Source: Streptomyces sp. MP131-18
GTDB taxonomy: Bacteria > Actinomycetota > Actinomycetes > Streptomycetales > Streptomycetaceae
NCBI RefSeq assembly: GCF_001984575.1
Contig: NZ_LZNS01000001.1
Location: forward strand, 508,904-572,903
DNA length: 64,000 nucleotides
Direction of reading: 5' to 3'
Part shown: positions 42,367-49,183 of the stretch, in pieces
Layout of the letters: every line of letters starts with the position of its first letter
How positions within the stretch are numbered: the first letter of the stretch is position 1
Notes under the pieces: model-generated
Told to the model about the DNA's origin: nothing
Seen by the model: the letters and a program-made list of their open reading frames with translations, nothing else
Databases searched by the model: none
Made by a program: the position numbers and the translations under genes

Positions 42367-43518
42367 TCAGCCCCTCGCCTCGCCGACGCGCTGCTCGATC
42401 GCCTTGCGCAGTTCGTCGGCGACGGTCTGCACGTCCGCGTCCGGCAGGCCCTGGTGCAGGGGCAGCAGCAGCGTGGACTCGGAGGCCGCCTCGGTGCCTG
42501 GCAGCTCCCCCGCGTCGCCGCCGTAGGCGGGCACCTTGTGCAGCGGGGGGTAGCGGAAGGTGGTGTACACGCCGCGGTCGCGCAGGTCGGCGGCCACCCG
42601 GTCGCGGATCGCCGGGTCCATCTGCACCCAGTAGAAGTAGTGGGTGCCGACGTGGCCGGCCGGCAGGGCCGGGGGCAGCCGGACCCCCTCGATGTCCGCG
42701 AGCAGCTCGTCGTACCGGCGGCTGATCTCGCGGCGCCTTTCGACGAACGAGGGCAGGCGGCGCAGCTGCACGGCCCCGATCGCGGCGGTGAGGTCGTTGC
42801 CGATGACCCGGCGCCCGAAGTCCTTGACGTTCAGTTCCCACCAGCGGTCGGTCACCTTGGCAGCCGCGAAGCCGCTGACCTGTTCGATGCCGTGGTAGGC
42901 CAGGCGGCGGGCCCGGCGGGCGAGTTCCGCGTCGCGCACGTACAGCATGCCGCCGTCGCCGGTGACGAGGACCTTCATCGAGTCGAAGCTCCACACCCCC
43001 ACATCGCCGAACGTCCCGCACGCCTTGCCGTCGACGGCGGAGGCGACCGCGCAGGCGGCGTCCTCGACGAGCCGGACGCCGCGGGCGCGGCACAGGTCGG
43101 CGATGGCGGCGACCTCGCCCGGCAGGCCGCCGTAGTGCAGCAGGAGGACGGCCTTCGTACGGGGGGTCAGCGCACGTTCCACGTGCTCGACGGTCGGGTT
43201 GAGGGTGCGCGGGTCAACGTCGCAGAATACGGGCCTGGCGCCGGTGGCCGCCACGGCGTTGCCCGCGGCGACGAAGCTGACCGAGGGCAGCACCACGTCG
43301 TCGGCGGGGCCGAGGCCGAGCAGTTCGGTGGCGAGGAAGAGGCCGGCAGTGGCCGCGTTGATGAAGATGGTGTGCTCGGGTTCCACCCCGAGGTGCTCCG
43401 CGAACCGCGCCTCGAAGTCCCTGGTCCTTGGGCCGTGCCCGAGCCAGTTGCTCTCGAACACCTCCTGGACGGCCTCGAGTTCCTCGGCGCCCAGGCTGGG
43501 CTGGAACACATTGATCAT
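42367..43518 (-). CDS. PLP-dependent NDP-4-keto-sugar aminotransferase (SpnR-like, DegT/DnrJ/EryC1/StrS family)
   Basis: A 383-residue protein. ATG 43518 (MINVFQPSLGAEELEAVQEV) is chosen because GGAG lies 8 bases upstream and the related SpnR protein, as I remember it, begins the same way; an ATG 16 codons earlier lacks support. PLP-binding Lys is in SFDSMKVLVTGDGG; LVEDAACAVAS provides the Asp contacting the pyridine nitrogen. The Lys (rather than His) excludes a 3-dehydratase (SpnQ/ColD). SpnR aminates C4 of a TDP-4-keto-2,3,6-trideoxyhexose. Here no 3-deoxygenating enzyme is present, so the product should be a 4-amino-2,4,6-trideoxyhexose. First gene of a six-gene operon driven by a SARP-type promoter. 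Confidence 0.92.
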   Translation of the reverse strand: MINVFQPSLGAEELEAVQEVFESNWLGHGPRTRDFEARFAEHLGVEPEHTIFINAATAGLFLATELLGLGPADDVVLPSVSFVAAGNAVAATGARPVFCDVDPRTLNPTVEHVERALTPRTKAVLLLHYGGLPGEVAAIADLCRARGVRLVEDAACAVASAVDGKACGTFGDVGVWSFDSMKVLVTGDGGMLYVRDAELARRARRLAYHGIEQVSGFAAAKVTDRWWELNVKDFGRRVIGNDLTAAIGAVQLRRLPSFVERRREISRRYDELLADIEGVRLPPALPAGHVGTHYFYWVQMDPAIRDRVAADLRDRGVYTTFRYPPLHKVPAYGGDAGELPGTEAASESTLLLPLHQGLPDADVQTVADELRKAIEQRVGEARG

Positions 43519-43691
43519 CGAGATGCTCCGATCGGAAATTGCGGTATTCCTGCTGCCGTTCGTCATCAGCCGCGCGCGGGTGCCGCCAGTCGCCGAATCT
43601 TGAAAAGCGCCCCCTGCACCGCCGAACGGGCTCCCACGGGGCCGAGTTGCCCGCCTGCGCGGCTATAGGGATCGCTATTCATCGGTTCTGG

Positions 43692-43733
43692 AACGTACAC
43701 GAGCCGGCCGGGAGTGCAGTAACGGCCCGGTAA
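43692..43733 (-). promoter_or_regulatory. SARP-type promoter of the aminotransferase/sugar operon
   Basis: Minus strand: TTACCGG (43733-43727), TTACTGC (43722-43716) and slot CCGGCCG (43711-43705), each 11 bp apart, then a 7-base gap and TACGTT (43697-43692). The 22-mer spanning the first two heptads matches that at 48639-48660 at 17 of 22 bases. The start codon is about 170 bases downstream. Confidence 0.65.
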
Positions 43734-43766
43734 CCACGTGTTCCGCAGCACCCTCAGGCCCGGCGA

Positions 43767-43798
43767 TGACCGGTCGATGGGATAGGCCCTCATACACT
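43767..43798 (+). promoter_or_regulatory. SARP-type promoter of the SnoaL/CCR operon
   Basis: TGACCGG (43767-43773) and TGGGATA (43778-43784) are 11 bp apart, followed after 8 bases by TACACT (43793-43798). It is divergent from the sugar-operon promoter 34 bases away. The heptads are less conserved than at 43716-43733. The first start codon is 75 bases downstream. The region 43519-43872 holds no gene. Confidence 0.45.
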
Positions 43799-43872
43799 TT
43801 TGAGGACGCTCACGCACCCCATCGCGGAAACGGTCATTGACAGCCGAAACACAGATGAGGAGTGGTTTCGCC

Positions 43873-44268
43873 GTGGTCAGCAACAGTGACGATCTCAAAA
43901 AGGAAATATTCGCGCACGTCGAGCACTACATCCGGGAGTTCAACTCGGGCGACGCAGCCGCCGTCGACCGGTTGTACACCGACGATGCCGTCTCCGTGTG
44001 GGAGCCAGGAAAGGCCGCCACCGGCGCGGAAAGGCGGGCCGGTCAGGCCGCATACCTCGCGCAGAAGCCGGTGATGAAGGCGGAGGTCATCGAGTCGTAC
44101 GTGACCTCGGACACGGCCCTGCTCGCCGTCGACTGGACCATTGACATCCCCGGGGCGCCCGGCGGGCCGCAGCGGCAGCAGGGCACCGGTGTGGACGTGC
44201 TGCGCCGCGGCAAGGACGGCAAGTGGCGTTTCGCCATCGACAACCCCTACGGCACGGACCTGACGTAA
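43873..44268 (+). CDS. SnoaL-like / NTF2-fold protein (SgcJ/EcaC type), copy 1
   Basis: A 131-residue protein; GTG 43873 (GGAG 10 bases upstream) is preferred over an ATG at 43855. The cone-shaped NTF2 fold is seen in HYIREFNSGDAAAVDRLYTDDAVSVWEPG, the middle strand TALLAVDWTIDI and the end GKDGKWRFAIDNPYG. Members act as small cyclases, isomerases or binding proteins in polyketide pathways, or only as stabilisers. A second related gene follows 51 bases later. The pair precedes the CCR gene in the same direction. No catalytic role can be fixed. Confidence 0.85.
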   Translation: MVSNSDDLKKEIFAHVEHYIREFNSGDAAAVDRLYTDDAVSVWEPGKAATGAERRAGQAAYLAQKPVMKAEVIESYVTSDTALLAVDWTIDIPGAPGGPQRQQGTGVDVLRRGKDGKWRFAIDNPYGTDLT

Positions 44269-44319
44269 TTCATCCGCCTTTCCCGGGACTCGACCAGCAA
44301 ACGAGGAGGCCCCCGCACC

Positions 44320-44715
44320 ATGAGCGCGACCATCGATCTCTCTCTCACCGACGACCCGGACCAGCAGAACGACGTGTTCACCGAAGCCTTCAATTCGGGT
44401 GACGGCTCCATCTTCGACCAGCTGTACCGGGCGGACGCGATCTCCAACCTCACGGGGAAGACGCTCACCGGCCCCGCGAGGACCGAGGCCATCAAGGAAT
44501 TCCTCGCCACGAAGCCGAAGCTGACCGCCACGGTGCTGAAGACTTTCCGCACCGCGGACACCATGCTCCTCATCGTGGACTTCTCCGTCGAAACCGTGGG
44601 CCCCGACGGCGAGCCGGTAAAGCTCGACGGCACCTGCACGGACGTTCTCGTCCACGACGAGAACGGCAAGTGGGTCATGGCCATCGACCGCCCGGTGATG
44701 AAGCCGGCCGCGTAA
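44320..44715 (+). CDS. SnoaL-like / NTF2-fold protein (SgcJ/EcaC type), copy 2
   Basis: A 131-residue protein from ATG 44320 with GAGGAGG upstream. It has the same length and pattern as copy 1: AFNSGDGSIFDQLYRADAIS, MLLIVDFSVETVGPDG and NGKWVMAIDRPVMKP. The two copies are clearly paralogous but divergent, which suggests a heterodimer or two related substrates. It could help cyclise the amino-ketone or set ring geometry in the polyketide alkaloid; this is speculation. A large hairpin separates it from the CCR gene. Confidence 0.85.
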   Translation: MSATIDLSLTDDPDQQNDVFTEAFNSGDGSIFDQLYRADAISNLTGKTLTGPARTEAIKEFLATKPKLTATVLKTFRTADTMLLIVDFSVETVGPDGEPVKLDGTCTDVLVHDENGKWVMAIDRPVMKPAA

Positions 44716-44739
44716 GGACCGCAGGGCCGAACGGAGACC

Positions 44740-44776
44740 GGGCCCGCGCCGGGCGCCGTCCGCCGGCGCGGGGCCC
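44740..44776 (+). terminator. Hairpin between the SnoaL-like pair and CCR
   Basis: A 13-bp stem with one bulge (44740-44752 with 44763-44776) and a 10-base loop, 25 bases after the second SnoaL-like stop. It may be a partial terminator or processing site that lowers expression of the downstream CCR gene. No promoter is obvious after it. Confidence 0.5.
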
Positions 44777-44845
44777 GTCACCGCTCCCACCGACCGGCCT
44801 CACCGGCCGGGCCGGCAGCCCCCCATCCGTAGAGAATGGATCACG

Positions 44846-46174
44846 ATGGATTCTCTGACCGAGACTCTCCTTTCGGGTGCGTCCGCGGAGGTCGTGGCAC
44901 AGGAAGAACTCCCGGATCAGTACACCGCCGCATTCCTGCGGGCCGAGGACGTCGGGATGTTCGACGGCGTTCGCGACAAGGACGTGCGCAAGTCCATCAG
45001 GGTCGGTCGCGTGCCCATGCCCGAACTGGCCCCGGACGAGGTGCTGGTCGCGGTCATGGCCAGCGCGATCAACTACAACACCGTCTGGTCGGCGACCTTC
45101 GAGCCCGTTCCGACCTTCCAGTTCCTGCGCCGCTACGGCCGGGAGGGCGGGCCCGCCGCCCGGCACGACCGGCCCTACCACGTGATCGGCTCCGACGCCT
45201 CGGGGATCGTGGTGCGCGCCGGGGCGGGCGTCCAGCGGTGGCGCCCCGGTGACCACGTCGTCCTGACCTGTATCCAGGTCGACGACCACGAGCCGGCGAC
45301 GCACGCCGACGCCATGCTCGGCGCCGGTCAGCGCGCCTGGGGCTACGAGACGAACTTCGGCGGGCTCGCCCACTACGCCGTGGTCAAGGCCAGCCAGGTA
45401 CTGCCCAAACCCGCCCATCTCACCTGGGAGGAGGCGGCCGGCGTCCTGCTGACGGCCGCGACCTCCTACCGCATGCTCATCAGCGACAAGGGCGCCCGGA
45501 TCAAGCTGGGCGACGTCGTCCTGATCTGGGGGGCGACCGGCGGCCTCGGCGCGTTCGCGGTGCAGCTGGTCAAGCAGGCCGGGGGCGTCTCCGTCGGAGT
45601 GGTCGGCTCGGAGACCAAGGCCAAGGCGCTCCAGGCCCTGGGCTGCGACGTCATCGTCAACCGCGCCGACGTCGGCCTCGGCGAGGCCACCACGCCCGAG
45701 CAGGTGATCGAGCAGGGCAAGCGCCTGGGCCGGATCATCCGCAAGGAGGTCGGCGAGGACCCCCACGTCGCGTTCGACTACGTGGGCCGTGCCACGTTCG
45801 GCATCTCGGTGTTCGTCGTGCGCCGCGGCGGCACCGTCGTGACCTGCGGGTCGAGCACCGGCTACGTGCACGAGTACGACAACCGCTATCTGTGGATGAA
45901 CTCCAAGCGGATCGTGGGCAGTCACGCGGCCAACCTCCAGGAGCAGGCCGAGCTCAACCGGCTGGTCTCCCTGGGGAAGATCTCGCCGGTGCTCTCCAGC
46001 GTGTACAGCCTCGACGAGGTCGGCGAGGCGGCCCGGCTGGTGCAGACGAACCGGCACCTCGGCAAGGTCGCCGTGCTCTGCCAGGCGCCCCGGGAAGGAC
46101 TCGGGGTCACCGATCCCGCGCGGCGCGAAAAGCTCGGCGCCGCCGCCCTGAACCCGCTGCGGGGGCTGCTGTGA
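44846..46174 (+). CDS. ccr: Crotonyl-CoA carboxylase/reductase
   Basis: A 442-residue protein from ATG 44846. The zinc-independent MDR fold is evident: LVAVMASAINYNTVWSATFE, HVIGSDASGIVVRAG, LIWGATGGLGAFAVQL (NADPH loop) and HVAFDYVGRATFGISVFVV, all characteristic of CCR. It converts crotonyl-CoA with CO2 and NADPH to ethylmalonyl-CoA, a PKS extender unit. It is coupled (GTGA overlap) to a KASIII and a 3-hydroxyacyl-CoA dehydrogenase gene, which would supply the C4 precursor. An homologue making longer alkylmalonyl-CoA is possible but the partner enzymes favour ethylmalonyl. Confidence 0.94.
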   Translation: MDSLTETLLSGASAEVVAQEELPDQYTAAFLRAEDVGMFDGVRDKDVRKSIRVGRVPMPELAPDEVLVAVMASAINYNTVWSATFEPVPTFQFLRRYGREGGPAARHDRPYHVIGSDASGIVVRAGAGVQRWRPGDHVVLTCIQVDDHEPATHADAMLGAGQRAWGYETNFGGLAHYAVVKASQVLPKPAHLTWEEAAGVLLTAATSYRMLISDKGARIKLGDVVLIWGATGGLGAFAVQLVKQAGGVSVGVVGSETKAKALQALGCDVIVNRADVGLGEATTPEQVIEQGKRLGRIIRKEVGEDPHVAFDYVGRATFGISVFVVRRGGTVVTCGSSTGYVHEYDNRYLWMNSKRIVGSHAANLQEQAELNRLVSLGKISPVLSSVYSLDEVGEAARLVQTNRHLGKVAVLCQAPREGLGVTDPARREKLGAAALNPLRGLL

Positions 46175-47172
46175 CGACAGAACCTTCCATCGGCATCCTC
46201 GGCACCGGCTCCTACGTGCCGGGAACCGAGGTCACCAACGCCGAGATCGCCGCTCGCGTCGGCGTCGCCGAGGAGTGGATCGCGGACCGGACGCAGATCA
46301 CGGGCCGTCGCTTCGCCGCGCCCGACGAGGCCACCTCGGACCTGGCGATCCGCGCCGCGGAGCGCGCGCTGAAGTCCGCGGGCGTCTCCGCGGGCGAGAT
46401 CGACTACCTCATCGTCTCCACGTCCACCCCCGACTCCCCCCAGCCGCCGACGGCTTACCATGTCCAGCGGGGGATCAACGCGAACGCCGCGGCCTGCCTG
46501 GACATCAACGTCGTGTGCAGCGGCTTCGTCTACGGCCTTTCGCTGGCGCAGGCGCTGATCCGCCAGCGGCCGGGCAGCCGTGCGCTGGTCATCGGTGCCG
46601 ACCTGTACTCGCGCAGCCTGGACTTCTCCGACCGCCGCACCGCCGTTCTGCTGGGCGACGGCGCGGGCGCCGCCGTCGTCGGCGAGGTCGAACCGCCCTA
46701 CGGGTTCCTCGGGTTCGACCTGGCCGCCCGGGGCGACGCGCATCACCTGATCCGGGTCGAGGCAGGCGGCAGCCGCCGACCCGCGTCCGCCGAGACCATC
46801 GAGGAGGGCGGTCACTTCTTCCGCATGGAGGGCCGCGCCGTGCGGGACTTCGTGCTGGAGAACCTCCCGGACTTCATCAACGCGCTGTGCGAACGCACCG
46901 GCACCGCCCTGGAGCGGATCGACCACTTCGTGCCGCACCAGCCCAACGGGGTGCTGCTCTCCCAGCTCGTGGAACGGTGCGGGCTGACGGCGGCCGAGAC
47001 GCACAGGACCCTGGACCGCTACGGGAACACGGGCAGCGCCTCCGTCGCCCTCACCCTCGACGCCGCCCACCTCGGGAACCGGCTGCGCGACGGCGACCTG
47101 GTGCTGCTCGCCGCCTTCGGCGGCGGCATGTCGCTGGGCGCCGGCCTGCTCCGCTGGCGCGTGGGCGCATGA
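46171..47172 (+). CDS. 3-oxoacyl-ACP synthase III / acetoacetyl-CoA synthase-like (KASIII)
   Basis: A 333-residue protein from GTG 46171, overlapping ccr by GTGA. The FabH fold is intact, with Cys116 in INVVCSGFVYGL, His in FVPHQPNGVLL and Asn in RYGNTGSASVALTL, the full KASIII triad. In ethylmalonyl-CoA cassettes such a protein condenses acetyl-CoA and malonyl units to acetoacetyl thioester. The tight coupling to ccr and the dehydrogenase supports that role over starter-unit synthesis, though the latter cannot be excluded. Confidence 0.93.
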   Translation: MTTEPSIGILGTGSYVPGTEVTNAEIAARVGVAEEWIADRTQITGRRFAAPDEATSDLAIRAAERALKSAGVSAGEIDYLIVSTSTPDSPQPPTAYHVQRGINANAAACLDINVVCSGFVYGLSLAQALIRQRPGSRALVIGADLYSRSLDFSDRRTAVLLGDGAGAAVVGEVEPPYGFLGFDLAARGDAHHLIRVEAGGSRRPASAETIEEGGHFFRMEGRAVRDFVLENLPDFINALCERTGTALERIDHFVPHQPNGVLLSQLVERCGLTAAETHRTLDRYGNTGSASVALTLDAAHLGNRLRDGDLVLLAAFGGGMSLGAGLLRWRVGA

Positions 47173-48053
47173 CCGCGGCGGGCGGGGACGCGTGGGACAT
47201 CCACCGGGTGGGTGTCGTCGGCTGTGGTCTGATGGGCTCGGGCATCGCCGAGCTGTGCGCCAGGGCGGGGCTCGACGTCACGGTGATCGTCTCCGGGCCC
47301 GGCGCGGTCGAGCCGGGACGGCGCCGCATCGCCGACTCGCTCGGCCGCGCGGTGGCCAGGGGCCGGCTGACGGCGGCGGGCCGCGACGCGGCCCTCGCCA
47401 GGATCGCCCTGACGCCCGATCTGGACGCCCTGGCCGACCGGCAGTTCGTCGTCGAGTCCATCCGCGAGGACGAGGTGGCCAAGGCCGAGCTGTTCGCCCG
47501 GCTCGACAAGATCGTCGAGGCCCAGGACGCGATCCTGGCGTCCAACACCTCCTCCATCCCGATCGTGCGCCTGGGCCGCTTGGCCGACCGGGCCGAGCGG
47601 CTGGTCGGTGTCCACTTCTTCAGCCCCGTTCCGGTGCTGCCGCTGGTCGAGCTGACGGCCTCGGTGCACACGGACGGCCTGGTCGTGGAACGGACCGAGC
47701 GTCTGGTCACCCAGGTGCTGGGCAAGCGGGTCATCCGCTCCCCCGACCGGCCCGGATTCGTCGTCAACGCCGTGCTGTTCCCCTACCTGCTGTCCGCGAT
47801 CCGCATGGTGGAGTCGGGTTTCGCCACCGCGGAGGTCGTCGACACGGGGATGGAGCTGGGCTGCTCGCACCCGGTGGGCCCGCTGCGGCTCGCGGACCTC
47901 ATCGGCCTCGATGTCGTCGCCTCGACAGCGACCGCCCTGCACGAGGAGTTCGGGCAGCAGGCGTACGCCCCTCCCCCGCTGCTGCTCCGCCTGGTCGCGG
48001 ACGGGGCACTGGGGCGGAAGACCCGACGCGGCTTCTACACCTACACCGGCTGA
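47169..48053 (+). CDS. 3-hydroxybutyryl-CoA dehydrogenase-like protein
   Basis: A 294-residue protein from ATG 47169, overlapping the KASIII stop (ATGA). NAD-binding VGVVGCGLMGSGIAELCARAG, catalytic region LASNTSSIPIVRLG and VGVHFFSPVPVLPLVEL, then the C-terminal domain SPDRPGFVVNAVLFPYL and GRKTRRGFYTYTG, as in HbdA/FadB-like enzymes. It would reduce acetoacetyl-CoA to 3-hydroxybutyryl-CoA. A dehydratase to crotonyl-CoA is not seen in the window and is presumably supplied by primary metabolism. Confidence 0.93.
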   Translation: MTAAGGDAWDIHRVGVVGCGLMGSGIAELCARAGLDVTVIVSGPGAVEPGRRRIADSLGRAVARGRLTAAGRDAALARIALTPDLDALADRQFVVESIREDEVAKAELFARLDKIVEAQDAILASNTSSIPIVRLGRLADRAERLVGVHFFSPVPVLPLVELTASVHTDGLVVERTERLVTQVLGKRVIRSPDRPGFVVNAVLFPYLLSAIRMVESGFATAEVVDTGMELGCSHPVGPLRLADLIGLDVVASTATALHEEFGQQAYAPPPLLLRLVADGALGRKTRRGFYTYTG

Positions 48054-48068
48054 TACGTGAGGACCGGC

Positions 48069-48599
48069 ATGAGTTCTGTGACCTCAGGGGAGACCGCCGC
48101 ACACCCGCGGACGACACCCGCCGACCTGCGCGAGGCGATGTCCCGCTTCGCTACCGGCGTCATCGTGCTGAGCGTCGGCGGCGACAACATCCACGCGATG
48201 ACGGCCAACGCGTTCAGCTCGGTGTCCCTCACGCCGCCCACCGTGCTGTGCTGCGTGTCCCACAGCGCCGTCATGCACAAGGCGATCATGTCCGAGGGCC
48301 GCTTCGGGGTCTCGGTGCTCGGCGCCGAACACGAGTCCCTGGCGCGCCACTTCGCCGACAAGAAGCGGCCCCTGGGCGCCGAGCAGTTCGACGGCCTCGC
48401 CTGGGAGCCGGGGCCGCTGACCCGCTCCCCGCTGCTGCACGGCGCGCTGGCCTGGCTGGAGTGCGAACTCGCCACGTACCACGACTCCGGCGACCACTCC
48501 ATCTTCATCGGCGACGTGGTCAGCGCCCGCAGCGGCTCGGACGGCGCCGGCCTGCTCTTCCTGCGGGGCGGCTTCCAGGCGACGCCGCCCGCGGGCTGA
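48069..48599 (+). CDS. NAD(P)H:flavin oxidoreductase (HpaC-like)
   Basis: A 176-residue protein. ATG 48069 is chosen: GAGGA lies 5 bases upstream; a GTG 12 bases earlier has no site. The FMN-binding split barrel of the HpaC/ScF type is clear: SRFATGVIVLSVGG, MTANAFSSVSLTPPTVLCCV and FGVSVLGAEHESLARHFA. It supplies reduced flavin to two-component monooxygenases. The two acyl-CoA-dehydrogenase-fold proteins of this cluster need such a partner, and this is the only candidate here. It lies at the end of the CCR operon with a perfect terminator behind it. Confidence 0.93.
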   Translation: MSSVTSGETAAHPRTTPADLREAMSRFATGVIVLSVGGDNIHAMTANAFSSVSLTPPTVLCCVSHSAVMHKAIMSEGRFGVSVLGAEHESLARHFADKKRPLGAEQFDGLAWEPGPLTRSPLLHGALAWLECELATYHDSGDHSIFIGDVVSARSGSDGAGLLFLRGGFQATPPAG

Positions 48600-48600
48600 G

Positions 48601-48635
48601 GGCAGGGGGCCGGACCCGCACACCGGCCCCCTGCC
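48601..48635 (+). terminator. Hairpin terminator after the flavin reductase
   Basis: A perfect 13-bp stem (48601-48613 with 48623-48635) with loop ACCCGCACA, immediately after the stop. It ends the SnoaL/CCR operon. Confidence 0.85.
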
Positions 48636-48641
48636 GACCGA

Positions 48642-48694
48642 TTACCGGGCCATTACCGCGCAATGGCGGGTTCATCACCGCCTTTGAATAAGGT
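48642..48694 (+). promoter_or_regulatory. SARP-type promoter upstream of the amine oxidase
   Basis: Four heptads start every 11 bp: TTACCGG (48642), TTACCGC (48653), TGGCGGG (48664) and TCACCGC (48675). A 7-base gap leads to TAAGGT (48689-48694). This is the most regular array in the cluster. It is separated from the next gene by an unusually long leader of about 490 bases. Confidence 0.7.
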
Positions 48695-49183
48695 GAGTTG
48701 GCCGCCGACAGACCGGAAGCCGGCGGCCTTGCACCGGTATGCGAGTGGCCGGCCCGACCGGCCGGCCGCGCAGACGCGCCGGTTCCCGACGGGGGATGGA
48801 AGGAGACATACGCCTCGGCTCCGGCCGTGAGCGGGCACCTCCGGCGAAAGCCGCGCTCCTGAGTGGGGCGGACGCGGGCCGACCTGCCGCTGTCCACCGC
48901 CACGCCATGCCACGGAACGCGCGGCAGCCGGGACGACCGGGCCCGCCCGCGTCCGTCGACCTGCCGAACGAAGCACCCGGGTCCCGCCGACCGACCCCTC
49001 GGCGCGCCCAGCATGTCCTTTCCGCGCTCCTGATGAGACGCCGTCGTGCGCGACGCGCATCACGCTCATCCCCCCACCGGGCGCGCACCACATGTCCGCG
49101 GCCGGCACCGGGGGGACCGGGTGGTGCACCCACGTCGCCAACCCGGCAGAGCCGTGCCACGACCGACTCCTCAAGGAAGCAGT
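48695..49183. other. Long leader / intergenic region before the amine oxidase
   Basis: About 490 bases without a convincing gene. An open frame from ATG 48739 passes through, but it overlaps the amine oxidase in another frame and reads as Arg/Pro-rich shadow. The only ribosome-binding-like sequence (AAGGAG at 48799-48804) is not followed by a start codon. The region may be a structured leader. Confidence 0.4.

Noticed and set aside
42367..43518. SpnQ/ColD-type sugar 3-dehydratase
   Set aside because: The PLP-binding Lys is present (SFDSMKVLVTGDGG); 3-dehydratases of this family have His there.
48739..49183. Protein-coding gene in the leader of the amine oxidase
   Set aside because: The open frame there continues through the amine oxidase in another frame, is Arg/Pro-rich, and has no usable ribosome binding site.
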